64,000 nucleotides of DNA. It comes from JALZUV01 sp963837025 (lineage in GTDB: Bacteria > Pseudomonadota > Alphaproteobacteria > Rickettsiales > JALZUV01). The stretch covers positions 806,001-870,000 of the forward strand of contig CAWILT010000002.1 of the NCBI GenBank assembly GCA_963837025.1, written 5' to 3'. Of this stretch, positions 34,578-43,322 are shown in pieces (the stretch's first letter is position 1; each line of letters starts with the position of its first letter). The notes beneath the pieces were generated by a model. It did not search any database. It saw nothing but the letters and a program-made list of their open reading frames with translations, and was not told the origin of the DNA. Position numbers and translations under genes: made by a program.

Positions 34578-35480
34578 TTAAGCCATTTTGCGCAACATGG
34601 CTAGCACCGTTTTGCGTGCCACAATTAATGACAATAAACCTGTAAGCGGCGGTAAGATTAGCCAAACAACCAAGTGTAATCCTGTGATAGGAAATTCAGG
34701 CAAAAGCGCTGTATCAATTCCATTAACGGATAACCCAACGATGAAAAATAGGGTTGCTGCAATTGCAACTCCGACCAATCCGCCTCGCATACCTAATAAA
34801 AATGCGTTAAACTGAAATTGCCGTGCTATATAATCATCTTCGGCACCTACTGAATGCAATAGATGAATTGCCTTTTGATGTAGTTTAAGGGCAGTTTTTG
34901 AAGTGAATATAATAATGACGGTCGTTGCTATAACGACTAATAACGCCAGCAAATAGGCGCCAACTTCTAAAATTCGAATAAAATTCAAATAGTGATCTAA
35001 CCATCGTTCATGATTATCAATTTGCACGGCAGGAAATTGTTTTTGAATGCGATTCGATAGCGCATCTAAATCATAATTAGCGCGTTCGATTAACTTAACC
35101 TCCAAAACCTGAGGAACTTCAAGCGCATCAACCAAATCGGTATCATTACCGAACCAAGGCGCTAGCATTTGCGTAACATCTTTGGCATCTAACAGGTTAA
35201 TTTTTTCAATTCCCGCATCTTCATTCAAACTATTCACCAGTTTTTCTTGCTGGCTATCGCTAACCGAAGCCGGAATTTGAATGGTAAGCCATTCCGAAAA
35301 ATCATGTTTTTTATTTTCAAGCAAAGTGCCAACCGTAATCCCGCCTGCAATAAAGAAAGCCGCCAAAAATATCATTAATGCGATGAAATAGGGCAGGTAG
35401 CGATTTGCATCATCGCGTGCAAAAGGTATGTCAAGCCGTGGAGCTAAAAACCGTTTTACATCACGAAAACTTGTAGCCAT
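34578..35480 (-). CDS. ftsX: cell-division protein FtsX-like
   Basis: A 300-residue permease-like protein. Helix 1 is near residues 30-50. A periplasmic domain follows (about 50-165, LTIQIPASVSDSQQEKL), then three C-terminal helices (LALLVVIATTVIIIFTSKTA, GGLVGVAIAATLFFIVGL, HLVVWLILPPLTGLLSLIVA). FtsEX regulates cell-wall hydrolases at the septum. The start at 35480 (MATSFRD) lies one base after the grpE stop; the frame to 35528 would run into grpE. The ATPase partner gene ftsE, normally immediately upstream, is absent and grpE is found in its place. Confidence 0.85.
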   Translation of the reverse strand: MATSFRDVKRFLAPRLDIPFARDDANRYLPYFIALMIFLAAFFIAGGITVGTLLENKKHDFSEWLTIQIPASVSDSQQEKLVNSLNEDAGIEKINLLDAKDVTQMLAPWFGNDTDLVDALEVPQVLEVKLIERANYDLDALSNRIQKQFPAVQIDNHERWLDHYLNFIRILEVGAYLLALLVVIATTVIIIFTSKTALKLHQKAIHLLHSVGAEDDYIARQFQFNAFLLGMRGGLVGVAIAATLFFIVGLSVNGIDTALLPEFPITGLHLVVWLILPPLTGLLSLIVARKTVLAMLRKMA

Positions 35481-35481
35481 T

Positions 35482-36216
35482 TTAAGCTTGAGTCGTAATA
35501 GATTCGGACTTATCGCCACTTTTGGCAACCGTCACCATAGCAGGGCGCAATAGGCGGTCGTGAATGATATAACCTGCCTGCAACACTTGCGCGACTGAAC
35601 CAGGCTCGGCTGTGGCATCTTCCACATGTGCCACGGCTTGATGATGATTATGGTTAAATTTTTCACCCTTTGGGTCAATCCGCACGATGCCGTTACTTTG
35701 AAAAATGCGCAGCAATTCTTTGTAGGTCATCTCAACCCCTTGGGCAATATTGCTCAAGCGTTCATCATTTTTCTTATCATCTTCGGTAATATTTTGAATT
35801 GCCAATTGCAAATTCTCAACCACATTGACCATATCGCGTGCGAAACCCGTTACAGCATATTTGCGGGCATCAGAAGCTTCGCGCTCGGTGCGTTTACGCA
35901 AATTTTCCATTTCGGCCATGGTGCGCATAAGCTGATCCTTCATCGCGGCCAGTTCTTCTTGCACATGTGATGCATCATTTTCTGACTCGCCCGCATCTAA
36001 CGCTTCCGCTAGCGCTTCTTGCATTTGAGCAACCGTATCCGCAACGGAAGGTTTTGCAGTATCGCGCTTGGGGGCATTAGCAGCTTGCTCATTCTGTTCT
36101 TCTTCACGTGCCGCATGTAAAGCAGCATTCATTTCGGGAGACAATTTTTCACTACCAATAACGGGTTCGTGTGAATCATTAGAAGTGGCTGCGGCGGAAT
36201 CTTTAGGATGTGACAT
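35482..36216 (-). CDS. grpE: nucleotide exchange factor GrpE
   Basis: A 244-residue GrpE, co-chaperone of DnaK. A long low-complexity N-terminus (Ala/Glu-rich, about 1-85) is followed by the coiled coil (ELAAMKDQLMRTMAEMENLR) and the beta domain with NGIVRIDPKGEKFNHNHHQA. The usual GrpE signature region ends AGYIIHDRLLRPAMVTVAK. It is divergent from rph with 133 bases between. hrcA, the usual neighbour in this position, is missing. I see no convincing heat-shock promoter. Confidence 0.94.
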   Translation of the reverse strand: MSHPKDSAAATSNDSHEPVIGSEKLSPEMNAALHAAREEEQNEQAANAPKRDTAKPSVADTVAQMQEALAEALDAGESENDASHVQEELAAMKDQLMRTMAEMENLRKRTEREASDARKYAVTGFARDMVNVVENLQLAIQNITEDDKKNDERLSNIAQGVEMTYKELLRIFQSNGIVRIDPKGEKFNHNHHQAVAHVEDATAEPGSVAQVLQAGYIIHDRLLRPAMVTVAKSGDKSESITTQA

Positions 36217-36349
36217 ATGTTTCGCTTTATCTGGTAACGTTAATGATGTTCTTTATATCGTGATAATGTCAAAAGTTTCAAGTGCGCGGATGGACAAATA
36301 TCATAAAACGCCTATACCTAGTGAGGAATTAATAATTAAGGGTCTTTAT

Positions 36350-37090
36350 ATGTCAAACCGTCCATCGGGTCGCGCCTTCGATGCTTTACGCGAAATTTCA
36401 ATTATTTCTAATGTTAGTCGTTATGCTGAAGGTAGCTGCGAAATTCGATGTGGCAATACATTGGTGCGCTGCACAGCCAGTTTAGATGAAGGCGTACCGC
36501 CATGGTTGCGTGGCAAAGGTAAGGGATGGGTGACCGCTGAATATGGCATGTTACCGCGCTCAACCCACAGCCGTATGGGGCGCGAGGCCGTACGCGGCAA
36601 ACAATCGGGGCGCACGCAAGAAATTCAACGTTTGATAGGCCGCTCGCTACGTGCAGTGGTTGATATGGAAGCATTAGGCGAACGCCAAATTACCGTCGAT
36701 TGCGATGTGATTGAGGCTGATGGCGGCACGCGAACCGCATCTATCACAGGTGCTTATGTGGCGCTGTATCAAGCCTTGGAACTTTTAGTGCAGCAAGGCG
36801 AGTTGCCAGCCATTCCGCTTCGCGAACCGGTGGCAGCTATATCGTGCGGCATCTTTAAGGGTGTGCCTGTGCTAGATTTAGAATATGAGGAAGATTCAAT
36901 TGCGCAAGCCGATGCTAATTTTGTGATGACTGCGTCTGGTAAGCTGATTGAAGTGCAGGCCACAGCCGAGCAAGAGGCATTTACGCGCGATGAATTTAAT
37001 CAGCTTCTCGATTTGGCTGAAAAAGGGATCAAAGAATTGGTTGATTTTCAGCATGCGGCATTAAATATTGCGAAAGCGACAGCTGCATAA
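36350..37090 (+). CDS. rph: ribonuclease PH
   Basis: A 246-residue phosphorolytic 3'-5' exoribonuclease that trims tRNA 3' ends. Visible blocks are GSCEIRCGNTLVRCTASLD, WVTAEYGMLPRSTHSRMGRE, RTQEIQRLIGRSLRAVVDME and the catalytic DCDVIEADGGTRTASITGAY. The start at 36350 (MSNRPSGRAFDALR) follows AAGGG and gives family length; the frame remains open much farther left into the grpE antisense. rdgB follows after one base, the usual pairing. Confidence 0.95.
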   Translation: MSNRPSGRAFDALREISIISNVSRYAEGSCEIRCGNTLVRCTASLDEGVPPWLRGKGKGWVTAEYGMLPRSTHSRMGREAVRGKQSGRTQEIQRLIGRSLRAVVDMEALGERQITVDCDVIEADGGTRTASITGAYVALYQALELLVQQGELPAIPLREPVAAISCGIFKGVPVLDLEYEEDSIAQADANFVMTASGKLIEVQATAEQEAFTRDEFNQLLDLAEKGIKELVDFQHAALNIAKATAA

Positions 37091-37091
37091 T

Positions 37092-37691
37092 ATGAACCTG
37101 CCGCTATCATCTTTAGTCATTGCCAGTCATAATACAGGCAAAGTGCATGAGATTGAGCAATTAGTAGCGCCGCTTGGAATTGCTGTAAAATCTGCTACGG
37201 AAATGAGTCTTCCCGAACCGGAAGAGACGGGTGATAGCTTTGCGGCAAATGCACAACTTAAATCTCAATCAGCATTAAAGCATTCAGGCTTGCCAAGTTT
37301 GGCAGATGATTCGGGTTTGGTTGTGCCGGCACTGAGTGGTGCGCCGGGCATCTATTCGGCGCGCTGGGCAGGGCCAAAAAAAGATTTTTCACTTGCGATA
37401 CAGCGTTTGCAAGATGAAGGTGCACAAACAGGTATGCCTGCATATTTTATATGTATATTAGCCTTAAGCAGACCTAATGAGCGCGATAAATTGTTTGAAG
37501 GTAGAATAAATGGCACGCTAACATTTCCCGCTAAAGGCGAGCTTGGCTTTGGTTACGATCCTATTTTTACTGCTGATGGACATCATAAAACTTTTGCTGA
37601 AATTGATTCAGGCTTAAAACAAGCCATAAGCCATCGTGCGGTGGCATTCAAAAAATTTGTAACGTTTTTAGATTCATTATCGAAGGTATAA
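37092..37691 (+). CDS. rdgB: dITP/XTP pyrophosphatase
   Basis: A 199-residue HAM1/RdgB house-cleaning enzyme that hydrolyses dITP and XTP. Motifs: LVIASHNTGKVHEIEQL at the N-terminus, PSLADDSGLVVPALSGAPGI with the catalytic Asp pair, FGYDPIF and SHRAVAFKKF. The start at 37092 was chosen to match the family; it follows the rph stop by one base. Confidence 0.94.
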   Translation: MNLPLSSLVIASHNTGKVHEIEQLVAPLGIAVKSATEMSLPEPEETGDSFAANAQLKSQSALKHSGLPSLADDSGLVVPALSGAPGIYSARWAGPKKDFSLAIQRLQDEGAQTGMPAYFICILALSRPNERDKLFEGRINGTLTFPAKGELGFGYDPIFTADGHHKTFAEIDSGLKQAISHRAVAFKKFVTFLDSLSKV

Positions 37692-37693
37692 TC

Positions 37694-39739
37694 ATGCGCA
37701 GTTTTTTCCTCTACCTATTTATTGCTAGTCTAGCATTTGGTGCAAATGCGTTACCAACGGCCACTACTGAACATGCAAAAGTTTCCATCGTTAGCGAGGC
37801 GCAAGCCATCACTCCGGGTGAGCCATTTGATATTGCGATTGATTTTGAGCTGGAAGATCATTGGCATATTTATTGGAAAAACCCTGGTGATTCAGGCCTA
37901 GCGCCGATGATAGATTGGAACCTGCCAAACGGATTTGCCGCTGGCTCTATCCGTTGGCCGCTGCCAAAATCTATTAGCATAGAAGGGCTTACTAATTATG
38001 GATATGAGGGCACACCTAGCCTTATTCAAAAAATCATTCCGCCTACCGGTCTTGAAGGCCAAGCGTTTAGCATTGAGGGTAACGAGGTAATTTTAAAGGC
38101 GCATCTAGAGTGGCTAATATGTAAAGAAGTGTGCATTCCCGAATCGGCAGATGTGTCGCTAACCCTGCCCATTTCAACCAAATCCTTGCGCGATGAAGCA
38201 GCATTTGATTCTCGCCGTGCGGCACTTGCAGCTGAGTTAGAATTACCCGCTTATTACGAAACCAAAAAGGATGCAATTTATTTGCAGTTGCCCATTCAAG
38301 TGGCAGATGATGCGTATTTTTTCCCTGAAATTGGCGGTATAATTTCACATTCATCACCTCAAACTATCATTCAAACGGGTAATTATAGTATCCTTAAGCT
38401 AACTAAAGATGCACAAGCTCCTGAAGGAGATATTTCTGGAGTTTTAGTTGATGCAGGTAAAGGTTATAGTTTGAATGCCCAGCCTACAATTGTAGCTGTT
38501 CCACAAACAATTGAACTACAAGAAGCTGAGCAATCAAACCTATCACTGGGGCTTGCTTTGTTATTTGCACTATTGGGTGGGCTGTTATTGAATATCATGC
38601 CTTGTGTGTTCCCTGTATTATCGCTCAAAGCATTATCTATGGTCAAAAAGGCGGATTCTCATCAACGTGAGATTCGCAAACAAGGGCTGGCCTATTTTGC
38701 TGGCGTAATTGTTTCATTTTTGGTGCTGGGCGGTTTAATGCTAGCGTTAAAAGCGACTGGCCAATCGCTTGGCTGGGGATTTCAGTTGCAATCGCCTGTA
38801 TTTGTAATGGGCATGATGTTTGTATTTTTCCTCTTAGGTTTATCGCTAATTGGATTATTCCATCTGCCAGTAATCATGGGCACTACCGCGCAACTAGCAG
38901 AACAAAAGGAAAGTACAAAGGGCAGTTTTTTAACGGGTGTATTGGCCGTTTTGGTGGCTACACCTTGCGCGGTTCCTTTCATGGCGCCTGCGGTGGGTTA
39001 CGCCTTTTCGCAATCTGCAATCATTACTTTAGCGATTATGGTGGCGCTAGGCGTTGGGCTCGCGCTGCCCTATGTTTTGCTTGCTTTTATACCTGCATTA
39101 CAAAAACGTATGCCAAAACCCGGCGTTTGGATGAACCGCTTTAAAGAATTTATGGCATTTCCCATGTTTGCATCTGCCGCATGGTTGTTGTGGGTTTTAA
39201 ACCAGCAAGTATCTGTGGAAGATTCAGGCCTTGCTTTATTTGCGCTTATATTGGTGTCATTCTTTATATGGCTAAATAAGCGTTGGGCCAACTGGGTGGG
39301 GTATCTCATCATAATTTTAAGCATGCTTGTTATCTATAATGGGCACCAAATGGCATTGGCAGGCGAAAAGACGCAAGCGCTTAAATCGATTTCAGAGCCT
39401 TTCACGCCAGAGCGTTTGGCGCAGCTCCGTGCTGAAGGTAAGCCTGTTTTTGTCAATGCCACCGCTGCATGGTGCATTACCTGCAAAGTAAATGAACGGG
39501 TAGCTTTGCAAGATGCTGACTTAACCCAAGCATTCAAAGATCAAAATATTACCTATTTGTTAGCTGACTGGACAAATTATGATGATACCATCACGCAGTG
39601 GTTAGAAAATTATCAGCGTTCAGGTGTGCCACTTTATGTTTACTACCCGGCGCAAGGTGAACAACCGGTTATTTTGCCACAACTATTAACTACCTCAATC
39701 GTGTTTGAATCAATTATGGAGAATCCAAAAAATGAATAA
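37694..39739 (+). CDS. dsbD: DsbD/ScsB-like transmembrane thiol-disulfide reductant exporter
   Basis: A 681-residue inner-membrane protein that would carry reducing power from cytoplasmic thioredoxin to periplasmic partners. It has a signal peptide (1-19). A large N-terminal domain (about 25-270) has a Cys pair in LICKEVCIPE. Eight or so membrane helices follow (about 280-560) with the redox cysteines in NIMPCVFPVLSL and ATPCAVPFMAP. The C-terminal thioredoxin domain has TAAWCITCKVNERVAL. The long N-terminal domain is more like ScsB than E. coli DsbD. It overlaps the next gene, a periplasmic redoxin, by 8 bases, so the redoxin is a likely client. Confidence 0.93.
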   Translation: MRSFFLYLFIASLAFGANALPTATTEHAKVSIVSEAQAITPGEPFDIAIDFELEDHWHIYWKNPGDSGLAPMIDWNLPNGFAAGSIRWPLPKSISIEGLTNYGYEGTPSLIQKIIPPTGLEGQAFSIEGNEVILKAHLEWLICKEVCIPESADVSLTLPISTKSLRDEAAFDSRRAALAAELELPAYYETKKDAIYLQLPIQVADDAYFFPEIGGIISHSSPQTIIQTGNYSILKLTKDAQAPEGDISGVLVDAGKGYSLNAQPTIVAVPQTIELQEAEQSNLSLGLALLFALLGGLLLNIMPCVFPVLSLKALSMVKKADSHQREIRKQGLAYFAGVIVSFLVLGGLMLALKATGQSLGWGFQLQSPVFVMGMMFVFFLLGLSLIGLFHLPVIMGTTAQLAEQKESTKGSFLTGVLAVLVATPCAVPFMAPAVGYAFSQSAIITLAIMVALGVGLALPYVLLAFIPALQKRMPKPGVWMNRFKEFMAFPMFASAAWLLWVLNQQVSVEDSGLALFALILVSFFIWLNKRWANWVGYLIIILSMLVIYNGHQMALAGEKTQALKSISEPFTPERLAQLRAEGKPVFVNATAAWCITCKVNERVALQDADLTQAFKDQNITYLLADWTNYDDTITQWLENYQRSGVPLYVYYPAQGEQPVILPQLLTTSIVFESIMENPKNE

Positions 39740-40328
39740 ATTATTTGCAATGACGCTTGCAGTATTAGCACTACCCTTTGCTGCCTTAGCCACCCCCGAA
39801 ATTGGCGCTAAAGCGCCTAACTTTAATACGGTTGATACAAACGGCAAAGCAGTAAATCTGGCTGATATGCAAGATGATACTGTAGTGCTTGAATGGACAA
39901 ACCATGAATGTCCATTTGTACAAAAATTCTACAGTGAAGGCGATATGCAAAAATTGCAAAAAACCTATACTGATAAGGGAGTTAAATGGGTACGTGTTAT
40001 CTCTTCAGCACCGGATAAACAAGGCAATGTAACAGCAGAAAAAGCAAACGAAATTGCTGCGGAGCAAAATGTTGCCGCTACGCACACAATTCGCGATGAA
40101 TCAGGCGAGATTGGTAAATTATATGATGCAAAAACCACGCCTCATTTATTTGTAATTCATAAGGGTAATTTAGCTTATATGGGTGCGGTTGATGATATGC
40201 GCTCACCTAAACAAAGTGACATTGCTGGAGCTACACCCCTATTGGCAAATGCATTAGATAATATTCTTGATGGCAAACCCGTTGAAGTTGCCATTAGTCA
40301 ACCCTATGGTTGCTCGGTTAAATATTAA
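39732..40328 (+). CDS. periplasmic redoxin / peroxiredoxin-like protein
   Basis: A 198-residue exported thioredoxin-fold protein. The signal peptide (MNKLFAMTLAVLALPFAALA) fixes the start at 39732; the open frame to 39705 lies inside dsbD. The AhpC/TSA-like core begins EIGAKAPNFNTVDTNGKAVN. The active site NHECPFVQKFY has a single cysteine, not CxxC. The C-terminus ends QPYGCSVKY with a second cysteine. Co-translation with the ScsB-like exporter recalls the ScsB-linked envelope peroxiredoxin (PprX) described in Caulobacter, and a peroxide-reducing role is my inference. Confidence 0.82.
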   Translation: MNKLFAMTLAVLALPFAALATPEIGAKAPNFNTVDTNGKAVNLADMQDDTVVLEWTNHECPFVQKFYSEGDMQKLQKTYTDKGVKWVRVISSAPDKQGNVTAEKANEIAAEQNVAATHTIRDESGEIGKLYDAKTTPHLFVIHKGNLAYMGAVDDMRSPKQSDIAGATPLLANALDNILDGKPVEVAISQPYGCSVKY

Positions 40329-40329
40329 T

Positions 40330-42234
40330 TTAAACGCGCCTCATTACGGTACTATCGGATAAATCCGCCGCTGATTCACGCTCTACAAAGCTGGTCAGCG
40401 GCTCTTTTTTTACAGTCTTATCGCGTGCTATGCGTAATGCATGCTGGCTTTGTTCCATATCAATCGCTTCAGCTGCAACAGCAATAGCAGGCGCAGATTT
40501 TTGTAGCAGTGGGTGGTTTTGCAGCTGCTCAATTTTTTGCGTTAAAGCAACGCGTATTTCACTAGGTGTGAGTCCAACATTTTTATTGAGTGTCACATAA
40601 TGACTGGCAATATTAATAAGATGCTCGCGCTTGGTCGCATCCACGGTTATCGCTTCACTTGCCACCGCATTTACAAATTGATTCGTCATTTTTTCAGCAT
40701 TCGGATCATTCCCGTTTTTGGATGATAAACCATAAAGCACATTGGCCACGCCAAATGCAGATGCTTGGATAACGTTAAATATCCAATATTGCCCATCTTT
40801 AACCGTTATTAAATCTTTGCCTGCAACCGATAAAGTGCGGCCCGAAACCAATTTATCACGTGCTGTGCTAAGCGATTGGATATGCGTATTAGCATCTGAT
40901 AATTCCGTTTCAGCTTTAGCTAAATCGCCCGATAAAATTCCCAATGTTTCATAGGCGGCATCTAAAGGTGTAGCACCTTTCATTGCAATATTATGCTTAG
41001 ATTCCGTTGCCTTGATAATAGATGAAATCTCATCTTGATTCAGATTGTTACCGTTGCTATCGGCTTTATTCAAAAGATTTTTAAGCGATGCATGTGTATT
41101 ACTAATACGATCATAGGCGAGTGCTTTATCGGTAGCATCTTTACTGGCAGAATATACTTTTTTGACAGATTCAAAACGTGAATTTTGATATTCACCTCCA
41201 TCTATTTTTGCATCCAGCTCTTCCATCTTGCGGCTTTTACCGTGAGCTTCAAAATAGTTCTTTTCATCATACGCACCAATTAAAGTGAGTATATTATTCA
41301 CGCCTGCAAAACTGCCCGGTAAAATAAGTGGGTTAGCTTGAATTTTAGTTTTTAAACGTTTGAGTGGGGATAATGATTTCATTTTTAACTGCAAATCATC
41401 ATTATCTTTAGCGCCTAATTCCTCGCGCAAATCAGCCTTTGATTTTTCAGGAATTGCTAAGCCGAGTGCAAAGCCAGCTCCTACCAATCCGCCTGCGGTG
41501 CTTTTAAAATAATTGCGTTGTTTATAACCTGCCATCGCAAAAGATGTGCCTGCTATAATTTCGGATACGGATTTGATAGCGATAACTTTACTATACATCA
41601 CATCACGTATTTTTTGCCAGCCTGAAACTTCTTTAGCGGTTGAAAGGGGGCTAAATTGTTGCTGGCTTTCGGCTTGATATTGATTGGTGTTGAGAAATTT
41701 ACCAAAATCTTGCATCAAATCGCCATATTTTTCCTGCTGATTACGCTTTCCGAATAGCAGCATGGTTGAGTCACCTGCCATAAAAGCAAAGCCGGTACGA
41801 ATTTCATCGCTATCACGGCGAAACCATCCGCCAATAGTGGTAGCAATATTACCCACTTGATAGAATATGGCCGATAAAACTAATTGATTGCTACGCAATG
41901 TTTCACGCCAACCTTTATGTGGTTCGTCTGTTGTCGCTTGTTTAGAATAGTCGCCCTTAACCGCATCCAGCTTTTCAAGTTGAGCAATCACTGACTCAGC
42001 CGATTGAGGATTGGTAATGCGTAATACTGGCACATTCTCAAAATGATCATAAGCGATAATAGCCCCTGATTTTTTCAAACTTTCATCAAAAGGGGGTGTG
42101 CTAAGATGCGAATCGCCTGTAATAGCCGTTTCAGCCCGTAAAAACAAAATCGCCTCATTCTGCCCGGTAAGGGCATTGGGTTGAAAGCGTAATTCGCTAA
42201 TCACAGATTCAGGATGATTCCAACGGATTTTCAT
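40330..42234 (-). CDS. large unknown protein, family A (relative of the 24018-25508 product)
   Basis: A 634-residue protein of no family known to me. Residues ~1-95 alternate as beta strands (AILFLRAETA, VPVLRITNPQSAESVIAQLE). The ETLRSNQLVLSAIFYQVGNI junction lies at ~111. A long helical region follows, with several Gly/Ala-rich, weakly hydrophobic segments (TAGGLVGAGFALGLAIPE, FNVIQASAFGVANVLYGL) and coiled-coil-like stretches (ILSGDLAKAETELSDANTHI). There is no signal peptide. It resembles the gene upstream of ruvA in order of motifs but has a ~130-residue insert in the middle. It lies 65 bases after the three paralogues at 42300-45554 and is probably on the same transcript. Confidence 0.7.
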   Translation of the reverse strand: MKIRWNHPESVISELRFQPNALTGQNEAILFLRAETAITGDSHLSTPPFDESLKKSGAIIAYDHFENVPVLRITNPQSAESVIAQLEKLDAVKGDYSKQATTDEPHKGWRETLRSNQLVLSAIFYQVGNIATTIGGWFRRDSDEIRTGFAFMAGDSTMLLFGKRNQQEKYGDLMQDFGKFLNTNQYQAESQQQFSPLSTAKEVSGWQKIRDVMYSKVIAIKSVSEIIAGTSFAMAGYKQRNYFKSTAGGLVGAGFALGLAIPEKSKADLREELGAKDNDDLQLKMKSLSPLKRLKTKIQANPLILPGSFAGVNNILTLIGAYDEKNYFEAHGKSRKMEELDAKIDGGEYQNSRFESVKKVYSASKDATDKALAYDRISNTHASLKNLLNKADSNGNNLNQDEISSIIKATESKHNIAMKGATPLDAAYETLGILSGDLAKAETELSDANTHIQSLSTARDKLVSGRTLSVAGKDLITVKDGQYWIFNVIQASAFGVANVLYGLSSKNGNDPNAEKMTNQFVNAVASEAITVDATKREHLINIASHYVTLNKNVGLTPSEIRVALTQKIEQLQNHPLLQKSAPAIAVAAEAIDMEQSQHALRIARDKTVKKEPLTSFVERESAADLSDSTVMRRV

Positions 42235-42299
42235 AGCTTATCATAGCTAAAGTTAGAGTAAAAGAATGTTACGATTCGATGATATTTTGCAAAAATAGT

Positions 42300-43322
42300 T
42301 TAAACTTGAATTCCAACTTCATCATTATAATCATAACTCTTATCAGCCCATTTTTTGGATTTTTCACCTTGCTCAGGTTCATTGGCAAATGCAACTGCAC
42401 TTTTAGATAATGGCACTGAATCCGCAGAAACTACCTTTGTTTCATTGGAGGTAGATTGCGGCTGTGCTGGCGCGGGTGGGGCTGTTATGTTTGAAGGTTT
42501 ATCTTTCCATTTTACGACAACTTCCATAACGCGTGACGTAACCCACGTGCAAAAAGTTTCAAAAAGTAACAATTCACTCCAGTATTTTTGGCGGCGTTGT
42601 GCCATTGGCTCTAACGCGGGCTTACCCGCTTTTTCACGTGCAGCATTCAACCCATCTTCAATTTTTTTGCCGAGAAAAGCGCTGCCACGGCGAAAACCAT
42701 ACTGATTTTCAGTTGCTTCGCGTTTTACGACATTCTTATCAAATGTTTCAGGAATTTGCGTGATAGCTATGCTGGCAATGACACCCGCTATACGGCCTTT
42801 GGCTATATCCCAACCTGATTTGGTGGGCTTATTTTTTATCATTTCGTAACGTGTTTCACGCTCTGCAATATCGGCTGCACTTAATTTTGTATTGGTAAAA
42901 CTATCAATAACAATATCAAATTTTCGGGTTAATTTTTCACGGCTATCTTCAAGAACTTTAACTAATGCCGCTGCAAAGTGGCCGCCCATATTGAGTGTAA
43001 ATACTGCCGCACCCGTATTGCCAATAAATGTTTTGCTTAACTTATCCTGAGTTGCGCGTAGAGCATCAGAAACAGCAATTGCTTTGCCACCAATTTTATT
43101 GGCGAAATAACTGGTTGGGGTATCATAAACTGATTTGGTCGTGCTTTTATCCGTTCCGCCTAAAAACCAATCCACAATGGCTAATGAGAATATTTCGTTT
43201 AAACCAAAATTCACTACTTTATAGGTGAAGAAATCAAAGAATTTCTCACCACGTGTGGCTTTGGTGGCTTCTAGTGGTATCGCCAATTTATCTGCAATTG
43301 CGGTTGTTGTATTTTGGTCCAT
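42300..43322 (-). CDS. unknown membrane-associated protein, family C copy 1
   Basis: A 340-residue protein paralogous to the two genes upstream. Shared landmarks: GEKFFDFFTYKVVNFGLNEI at ~25-44 (first hydrophobic helix), VFTLNMGGHFAAALVKVLED at ~107-126, FDIVIDSF at ~135, IAERETRYE at ~152 and KGRIAGVIASIAITQI at ~175-190. A further hydrophobic stretch is near 265 (LLLFETFCTWVTSRVMEVVV). The C-terminal ~65 residues are Pro/Ser/Lys-rich and probably disordered. There is no signal peptide. The ATG shares a base with the stop of copy 2 (TGATG). Function unknown. Confidence 0.72.
   Translation of the reverse strand: MDQNTTTAIADKLAIPLEATKATRGEKFFDFFTYKVVNFGLNEIFSLAIVDWFLGGTDKSTTKSVYDTPTSYFANKIGGKAIAVSDALRATQDKLSKTFIGNTGAAVFTLNMGGHFAAALVKVLEDSREKLTRKFDIVIDSFTNTKLSAADIAERETRYEMIKNKPTKSGWDIAKGRIAGVIASIAITQIPETFDKNVVKREATENQYGFRRGSAFLGKKIEDGLNAAREKAGKPALEPMAQRRQKYWSELLLFETFCTWVTSRVMEVVVKWKDKPSNITAPPAPAQPQSTSNETKVVSADSVPLSKSAVAFANEPEQGEKSKKWADKSYDYNDEVGIQV

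Noticed and set aside
36414..36674. Open frame of 86 codons antisense to rph
   Set aside because: Lies wholly within the well-supported rph gene; composition is that of a shadow frame.
41000..41090. EF-hand-like loop (KADSNGNNLNQDE) in the family A protein at 40.3 kb
   Set aside because: The spacing is one residue short of a canonical 12-residue EF-hand: hydrophobic at position 7 and Glu at 11. I did not annotate calcium binding.
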